Assembly: GCA_004802705.1 (NCBI GenBank)
Contig: SGPL01000342.1
Span: 1 to 37,440, forward strand
Reading direction: 5' to 3'
Length of the DNA stretch: 37,440 nt
From: Bondarzewia mesenterica
Taxonomy: Eukaryota > Basidiomycota > Agaricomycetes > Russulales > Bondarzewiaceae
A program made the position numbers and the translations under genes. The notes under the pieces are model-generated. The model was not told where the DNA came from. It did not search any database and saw only the letters and a program-made list of their open reading frames with translations. Positions 31,311 to 37,440 of the stretch are shown piece by piece (within the stretch, counting starts at the first letter, position 1; every line of letters begins with the position of its first letter).

Positions 31311-34062
31311 CTATCGAAAGTGGTCCTGCACGTACATCGGAGCAACGAGCAAAGTAGCAACTGCTGTAAATCCTGAAACGTCAAGGCATGAGCGACATCC
31401 CATCTACGTATGCTTGTCTCAGGAAGATGATCACGTCCTCCGACCGTCGTCTGTGAAAAAAAAAAAGATTTGAGATTTACCAATATGCCTGCAATTAGAA
31501 AACTCACGGTGGGTCGTCTGCATGAGCATCTCCCAACCCATGGATGCCGTCTTGTTCCACATTCTTCGCTACTACGCGCATCGCCTGGTTTGCCGAGCGA
31601 GCCTGAGCAGCACCGACCTTCTCTTGGTAATATGAGGCCACGGTCAATAGCCTCGACAAGGCACCAGAAGCATTGCTGCCAACAGACGATGCAGAGGGTA
31701 AAGCAAGCGATTTGAGAAGGACTTGCTGTTTACGCAGTGCGGAAGCAGATCTGACCAACTCGTACTGAAGAGGACGAGTTTTTCACATCTATCAGTCGGG
31801 CCTACTGCGTGCGCGATCTGCACTCACAATAAACTCGTGAACGGTCCGAGGTGTAGGGAGGACATAATCGGCCTTGCAGAAGGCAAAATCTAGGAAGAGG
31901 ATACCCTGGAACAACGTGAATCCCCAACACAAACGATCACCACATTCAAGCTTTCTCACCTCTTGTGCGAGCCCTTGCACGCCCCCTGTAGTGATCAAGT
32001 TGTCTACTTTATTCGCTAAAAAATCGAGTAACCCAAACATGGCCCTCCAGAGCTCCCGCCAATGATAATCTGCTGCTCGTTAGCTCGCGTCACGAGTTGT
32101 GAGAAACCACACCTCACCAAGACGAATCCGCTCCTTTTGCAGATACCAAACTACATGGTGACATATCCAGATACAGGTCCTAGAATCAATCAGCCGGGAG
32201 AAAGTGATCGCTGAGTATGCGTGCACTCACAAATACAAAGATGACTCCAATCGTATGTGTAAATTATGACGGAGCCAGAGAACACAACAATCCAACAAAG
32301 CGCAGACAGGTGGTCGAGGGGGAGAAGTTAGTGGAAGCAGTGGCAATCTCTTCAAGACGTCGACATTCAACCGATGAAGTCAACTACAGAATACGGGCGT
32401 GCTTACCTGGCGACACAACCTGATATCAGTCTGACTAGGCTGACAAACAACCCGCATGATTTGATCCTTCTCGACGAAGGCAAGTAAGATATTCAAGGAG
32501 AGATTCGCATAGGCGATAGCGCGAGGCGAAGATAAAGACGTCGCGTGCGTCATAAGATACGATGATAAACTTATGAGGGTAAGCGGCAGGGGTGGTGAAG
32601 AGGTCTTCCCGTCGACGTCGGTAGACACAGATTCGGATAAGACATTCAAAAATATCTGATTGCTGTGGAGGAATTCAAAGACTGGAAGAAGGATGAGGCA
32701 GGCCTCAATAGGTCTAAATACTGTAGCATGAATCTCTTGCCTAGGTGAGGTAAAAACAACATCGGACGCACTGATTCTTGAACAACTCTCGTGGAGGATC
32801 TACGGGCGTCGACGATAATGCGCGGTCAGGTCGCAGGGAAGCTATAAATGAACCCAAAGTGGAAGCCATCGTCGGTGGTGAGTCGTCCGAAATTTCTTGA
32901 TATGCCCTGAACCAGGTTAACACACACAATCTTTTGTGGAGCTGAATGCAACAAAAAAAAAAGGCTCACTTGACGGCGGCAGCGGCAGCAAAATTCGATG
33001 CCCAACAGACCTTCTGCATGAGATCCTTGTCGTCCGTTTCGGCTATGCGCCGGATGTATGGGTTCAGTTTCGCCGCATCGGATTTGTGAAAGTTCGCAAG
33101 CAACGAGAGCAGGAGAAGCGCTTCGAAGGTGAACTTCTCTGTGTCTGGGTGCTTCACGATCTGAGTAAGTAGACAACGAGGCTGTTCAGCAACCTTGCTG
33201 CACTGATCCGACCTTGCTCCTGGTGCTCACAGAGATGATAGAGGAGAATAAGTCGCGCCGCAGGAAGTAAGCCCCAGGGCTCAGCTGGTTGATGCCGCAC
33301 ATGAAGATGATTGCCAACTGCAGAACTTCGTGTCGAAGACTTGCTTTTTCCAAGCCGACATAGGTTTAGCAACTCCGAGACTAGCGATCTCGGGGGGAAG
33401 GGGGCAGCAGTAACTCACCTGGCGCTGCGGCATCCCCGAGAATGTCATCCACCGTCGTAGCAAAGTCCTATCCAAAATTCCAGATCGCGAAAAGTCAACT
33501 TTCCCAACGCATTGGACTCTTCCGGACGGGGCAAGCTCACCATGAACACCCTATCGCTTTCGTTGACTCCTCCCGCGACCATCTCCATCACCTCCCATCC
33601 CGCAAGATTACTCTTGCTCAGTAGACACCGTATCAAGATGGTCAGTATCTCCACCGCATGGTCCTTCTTTCGGTCACCGTATACTGCCGTCCGCGCATGC
33701 TCCAGACATGTCGAGAACAGCGCGTTGAGCAATGGCTACTGAACACACGCGTCAGATCATTCGGAAGTTCTGAAGCTTGGCATAGAAGCTGACCTTGAGA
33801 TTCCCAAGACATCTATCTTTCCTGAGGGAATTCAGGTTCGCCGTCAGAAACGGACTGTCCACATCTAAAGACAGAAAATTCGTCCAGAATGTCGCATCGC
33901 TTTCTTTCGGGCTGATCTGGGAAGGTGTCAGGCCCTGTAGATCACGCTCGAATTAGCTGTTTCGATCGACGTGGACGAGTTGTTCTTGCTTTCCTGGAAT
34001 AATTTCGTACAAGTGGACGCAAACTTCGACGCGTACTGGACAGAATCCCGACGAGCACCCAT
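31311..34062 (-). CDS. ARMH3: ARMH3 / DUF1741 armadillo-like helical protein
   Basis: Fourteen exons were traced: 34062-33994, 33934-33794, 33735-33541, 33467-33419, 33343-33231, 33160-32970, 32906-32772, 32713-32407, 32349-32231, 32179-32118, 32069-31960, 31905-31828, 31764-31508, 31450-31311, about 654 residues (human ARMH3 is about 690). Recognisable blocks: ATFWTNFLSLDV, VEILTILIRCLLSKSN, MCGINQLSPGAYFLRRDLF, HPDTEKFTFEALLLLSLLAN, RPDRALSSTPVDPPRELFKN, LRKQQVLLKSLALPSAS, ANQAMRVVAKNVEQDGIHG. In animals ARMH3 (C10orf76) works with PI4KB and GBF1 in Golgi PI4P and secretory function; the fungal role is inferred. Two oddities: intron 1 begins GA (CAG|GAAAGC) where GT is expected, and the last exon has one extra base in TT near 31383-31384, without which it would read SLMPDVSGFTAVATLL and end at the same TAG. 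Confidence 0.88.
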
Positions 34063-34510
34063 ACAGTAAAATTAATGGACAAGATGAAGAATTCGGAAGT
34101 GCATTGAAAGCTTGACTGTTGAGAGCAACACTAGAGGCTGCGCACTCAGTAGACGCGCGCGACGCGACTCGACTCCGGTAGCCACTTCCAAAAATACAAC
34201 CTCCGAGTCAGATAAAAATACCAGTGTACAATACTGTAAATCAAGAAAACAGAAATGCCAACTCGCTTGAGTTGCTTTTGTACAATAATCTCCCGAAAAA
34301 GACAAGCAGAAAGCGGCAGATCGACACCTGGGCCTCTGCGCGACGGAACCGAGTGCTGAATTGACAGTTCAATACGAACGCAGCGCCATAGATCGAGAGA
34401 CAAAATTGCGAACCTTAAGACGCCCACAATAGACCAGCTCTCCGTCAGGGGGGAGATCAGGCCCCTGCCCCTCAGGCAACGCCCCGGACGGCCTCCTATC
34501 CCTCCCAACT
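34063..34510. other. Intergenic: ARMH3 promoter and RSC9 3' region
   Basis: About 450 bp between same-strand genes. A long minus-strand frame crosses it from the alternative frame of RSC9, but it has no motifs and reflects the GC-rich, proline-coding RSC9 3' end. Confidence 0.4.
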
Positions 34511-36612
34511 CTAAACGACCGCCTGAATCATCTCCGTCACCCAACCCATCAACGTCTCCTCCCGCATCCGCACCCCCTCCAACAACCTCCTCGCGCCCAC
34601 AAACGCCCTCTTCCCACGACGCATCCCCTCCTCCTCCGTCGCCCCGATCCGCACCTCCGCCTCCTCCGCCTCCGCGCTCTCCTCCTCCACGATCCCCGGA
34701 AACCCAAAATGATCGGCATCGACGCGCGGAGCCGACTCGATGGACGCGAACGACGTGCGGAAGAGGATGCGAATGCAGAGCAGCGCGGTCAATGCAGTCG
34801 AGGGGGGGTCGGGTCGGGGGTGGCGGTAGGTCAGAGTCGTCAGGCGCGGGGGTGGCGTTGGGCGGGTCGTAGGATCGGGCGTAGGATACGGGTAGGCCTG
34901 TGATGGCAACGTAATCGTATCGCTCTGAGACGGATGCCTCGGCGTCGGTTGTGAACTCGGAAGATGCGTGAGGACGTGTGCGCGCAAGTTGGCTTTTGAT
35001 AGCGGAGCATGGCTGCAAGTCGCCCAGAGGCATTCCTTCTCCTGCTCTTCGATGGCATTGATGTGTTCGAGGACGTGGTCGTACAGCTCGCCGGCGGAAA
35101 TGACGGGCGGGTTTGGACATTGTGACCGGTCCCACTGGCATTTGAAGCGTTCGCCTGGTGTCTCGTCTTTCCGGCGATCGACTCCTCGTACGATGAATTT
35201 TTGCGGCGGCCCAGGAAGGACCATCGCCTGCGCTTGTGGAAAAACGACGTTGACGTTCTTGATAACGTCGGAAGCGACGAGCAGGTGATACCGGTCTTGG
35301 AAAGGCACGAATATGTCCTTGTAAAGGTTCCAAAAGTCCACCTGCGTGAGCTCGCCTTGAGGATTGGCGACAAACATCGTCCTCATCCTGAACCAGTGCA
35401 TACAGTCCGTCCGTCAGCAAAGTCCAACTCGGGTGATGGGAGCCTCGGAACACACCATTCGTAGCATCTCTGCGGTTCCGACATTCCCACCAAGGAGTCC
35501 AGCTCCGCCTTGGTGAGTTCGTGNTCCTGAGTGGCAACAGAGACGACGGGAGCCGTGTACACAGGTCCGCCGATCTCCTTCACCACCAGATCCTCTTGCT
35601 GTTGGGATACGATGACACTCACCAAGAGCTTGAGCGCGCTCGGCATATCAGGATAAAGTAAGAAAGCCTGGGCCATCGGCGGGTGAGAGAGATGCGCGTA
35701 CAGATAGTTCACCGACGCGTCGACGAACGGCTTGTCCATAAGCAAGGGAAGATACCGCACAGACGCAGCGAGGGCCGGCGAGTCCGACTTGAGATGCGCA
35801 GCGCCGGAAGGGTTCGCAAGCAAGAGGTTCAACGCGGTCAGAGCCGCAACCACAAGCGACCGATCCGACGACCTCCCCGCAATCTCCACCAACGCCGGCA
35901 CCGGATTGTGCTCTCTGGGCGCCGACGGCGGCGGCAGCGGGAACGCGTGGGCGATGCACTGCAACAGCTCGATCGTGCCGAGCAGAAACTCCACATTGGC
36001 ATCCGAGTCCGGCGGCACGCGGTACAGCGCGGACAGGATGAACCCGCGCGTGCGCTTGTGTCGCGCGAGCTCGTCGGCGTTCGCGGGCGTTCACCGCGGC
36101 GTTGCGCATCACGAACAGCGCCTCCAGTCCATGCCGCCACTTCCGTTCCTCGGTCGGCGCCAACGAGAACAGGGCCGCCCTTCGCCGCTTCGCCGTCGCC
36201 GTCGCGCTCCCCGCTTGCGCGACGTACCATTCCGGCCACTCGAACAGCGCGTCCGTCATCCCCCAAATGGCGCGCAGCAAGAACTGCTCGTTGTGGCATA
36301 ACCGCGTGAGTCTGTCAAAAGCCCAGCCGATTTCCGAGTGGATCCCGGAACGCAGGGACAGGACCATGCGGTTGTTGGACGAGGTTTCGGTGTACCAACC
36401 TGCAAAATCCACACATTCAAAAAAAAAAACGCGAAACACAAAAAAACGTCATTATGCGCAACGCGAGTGGACGTTTTTTTCGGAGGCCGACACTCACGTT
36501 CATAGTCATCCGTCACATTCGGTGCCCGTTGCACCACGGGCGGTGCCACCTGCACCGCCGGCGTCGAGGGCGGAGGAGCATGGGACACGGCGGTGGGAGG
36601 ACGGTAGAGCAT
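34511..36612 (-). CDS. RSC9: RSC9-like (ARID2-related) chromatin-remodelling subunit, with frame-breaking 10-bp duplication
   Basis: Exons 36612-36498, 36399-35456 and 35387-34511 give about 641 residues after removing a 10-bp insertion. The N-terminus MLYRPPTAVSHAP runs to PPVVQRAPNVTDDYE. The ARM-like core follows: NNRMVLSLRSGIHSEIGWAFDRL, NEQFLLRAIWGMTDALFEWPEWYV, NVEFLLGTIELLQCIAH, GELTQVDFWNLYKDIF. Near the C-terminus are two C2H2-type fingers: FKCQWDRSQC then H-x3-H (HVLEH), and CLWATC then HVLTH. These match Rsc9/BAF200-type subunits of the RSC/PBAF nucleosome remodeller. At 36076-36092 the heptamer GGCGTTC occurs twice, three bases apart; removing one 10-bp unit restores NADELARHKRTRG, while the given sequence shifts frame. 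An N at 35524 makes one codon ambiguous (Asp or Glu). Confidence 0.88.
36076..36092. repeat. 10-bp imperfect tandem duplication in RSC9 exon 2
   Basis: GGCGTTC at 36076-36082 and again at 36086-36092, separated by GCG, consistent with duplication of a 10-bp unit. It breaks the RSC9 frame. Removing 10 bp makes the exon length match splice phases exactly. Confidence 0.75.
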
Positions 36613-37177
36613 GGAGGTACCAGTGCCGCGACCGGTGCTCGAAAAAGTCGTTATCATCTGGATCCAGCGGAAGATTCGGAGCTTCGGTTCCAATGCAGCA
36701 ATCCTTTCTCAGCCCTCGGCGGTGCTTGTTCGTGACCTCTCTCAAAGCAGGAAGAGGACAGCGCGAGTCGCTCCACGTGATCGACCGACGCGATCACAGT
36801 GCTCGCTCGACCCCGCCGCCGACCCGTGGCATAGTAATGCATTTGCCCACGCGGCGCGTTCAAGTTGTGCTTCAAGTCTTTCATCGGAACACGGACATGT
36901 CGTATTCAATCGTACGCGGCATCAGAAAAAACCCGCGTTATGGCAATACAGTGGTATTTACTTGTCCGTAAATCGCAAGGTGCAGAATATGCAAAATCGC
37001 AGATAAACACCTACAGGGGACCGGATACACTTATGGTGGTTCACCCGAGACCGTGTCCCGATCGCGTCCTAATATCCACCATTATATGTACAAGCATACT
37101 GTTTTCTTCAATTCCTCCATCAAGCCAATGCAGTCGAATGCACTTCATTGCCGTGAGTTATTACGGCCTTCGCCAGC
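36613..37177. other. RSC9 upstream region / aldo-keto reductase 3' region
   Basis: 565 bp between two minus-strand genes. A 131-codon plus-strand frame crosses the RSC9 start and has no family features. No RNA gene was seen. Confidence 0.4.
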
Positions 37178-37440
37178 TCACTCATCTGGGAAGACTTTAG
37201 CCTGTCAAATCGATAGTCAGCAAAGTTTGAATACTTCGCAAAAGCATAATGGACTTACGAAATGTCTCTTGTGCAATTCAGAACCAGCCTTGTCTATAGC
37301 TGCTACCTCCTCTCTCGTCAGATCGGGCAGCGCGGCAGCATCGAGATATTCCTTCAACCTCGCTTCCTTGGAGGTGGTCCTGTAATACACTGTGTAAGCA
37401 TTGCCCACCTCTTCAAAGATCGGAAACGCAGACGTTACAA
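37178..37440 (-). CDS. C-terminal end of an aldo/keto-reductase-like protein (5' part outside window)
   Basis: Two exon pieces are visible: 37440-37259 (continuing beyond the window) and 37201-37178, ending with TGA. The translation reads VTSAFPIFEEVG, then RLKEYLDAAALPDLTREEVAAIDKAGSELHKRHF, and after the 57-bp intron AKVFPDE. The pattern EYLDA-x3-PDLT-x-EEVAAIDKAG followed by a His/Lys-rich end resembles the C-terminal helix and tail of NADPH-dependent aldo/keto reductases in mushrooms, in which ExxxIDxAG follows the cofactor-binding segment. The barrel and catalytic Tyr/Lys/His/Asp residues are outside the window, so substrate and activity cannot be inferred. Family assignment rests on this tail alone. 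Confidence 0.55.

Noticed and set aside
34146..35537. 463-codon minus-strand frame overlapping RSC9
   Set aside because: It is a frame shadow of RSC9 exon 3. The RSC9 frame contains GELTQVDFW and the C2H2 fingers, while this one is Arg/Pro/Gly-rich low complexity.
1..37440. tRNA, rRNA or CRISPR-like arrays
   Set aside because: I saw no cloverleaf-like segments, rRNA signatures or regularly spaced direct repeats; the organism is a fungus, so CRISPR is not expected.

Overview
The window is nuclear DNA of a filamentous basidiomycete, almost certainly an Agaricomycete mushroom. The genes are split by many short (about 45-80 bp) GT-AG introns. Housekeeping genes are densely packed on both strands, and the recognisable proteins are fungal. 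The central landmark is a homeodomain mating-type (MAT-A / HD) locus beside the gene for mitochondrial intermediate peptidase (MIP), the classic anchor of this locus. SEC61-gamma and glycine decarboxylase (GLYDH), known from MAT-A-linked synteny in other mushrooms, lie further right. I recognised families from translated motifs and worked out exon boundaries by hand from splice consensus and reading-frame bookkeeping. No database search was run.

Layout, left to right. 1-1475 (-): an uncharacterised acidic protein with a Cys-rich N-terminus and a C-terminal hydrophobic segment, running off the left edge. About 2233-3110 (+): a decayed relic of a SAC3/GANP mRNA-export gene. 3705-5893 (+): first HD1 homeodomain gene (HD1a), with an intact N-terminal domain but a broken reading frame further on. 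6620-7000 (-): a relic of a MIP gene. 7196-9057 (+): second HD1 gene (HD1b), N-terminally truncated. 9652-12135 (-): full-length MIP. The order HD1a > / < MIP relic / HD1b > / < MIP shows an old tandem duplication of a convergent HD1-MIP block. No HD2 partner gene is visible in the window.

Right of MIP is a conserved housekeeping block: a DDT/WSD-motif chromatin protein (-), FAM32A-like protein (-), TMEM115/DUF1751 Golgi membrane protein (+), COG1 (+), a mitochondrial PPR-type protein (-), SEC61 gamma (+), an orphan seven-transmembrane protein (-), glycine decarboxylase P-protein (-, 15 exons), ARMH3/DUF1741 (-, 14 exons), an RSC9-like chromatin-remodelling subunit (-) and the 3' end of an aldo/keto-reductase-like gene (-). 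FAM32A/TMEM115 and PPR/SEC61G share short divergent promoter regions.

A data-quality pattern matters for reading everything. Several otherwise well-conserved genes (MIP, GLYDH, ARMH3, both HD1 genes, RSC9) carry single extra bases, mostly in homopolymers, or a 10-bp duplication that breaks the frame. Three N characters are also present. Most of these look like assembly or sequencing indels. The SAC3 and MIP relics look genuinely decayed because they combine several kinds of lesion or are mere fragments.
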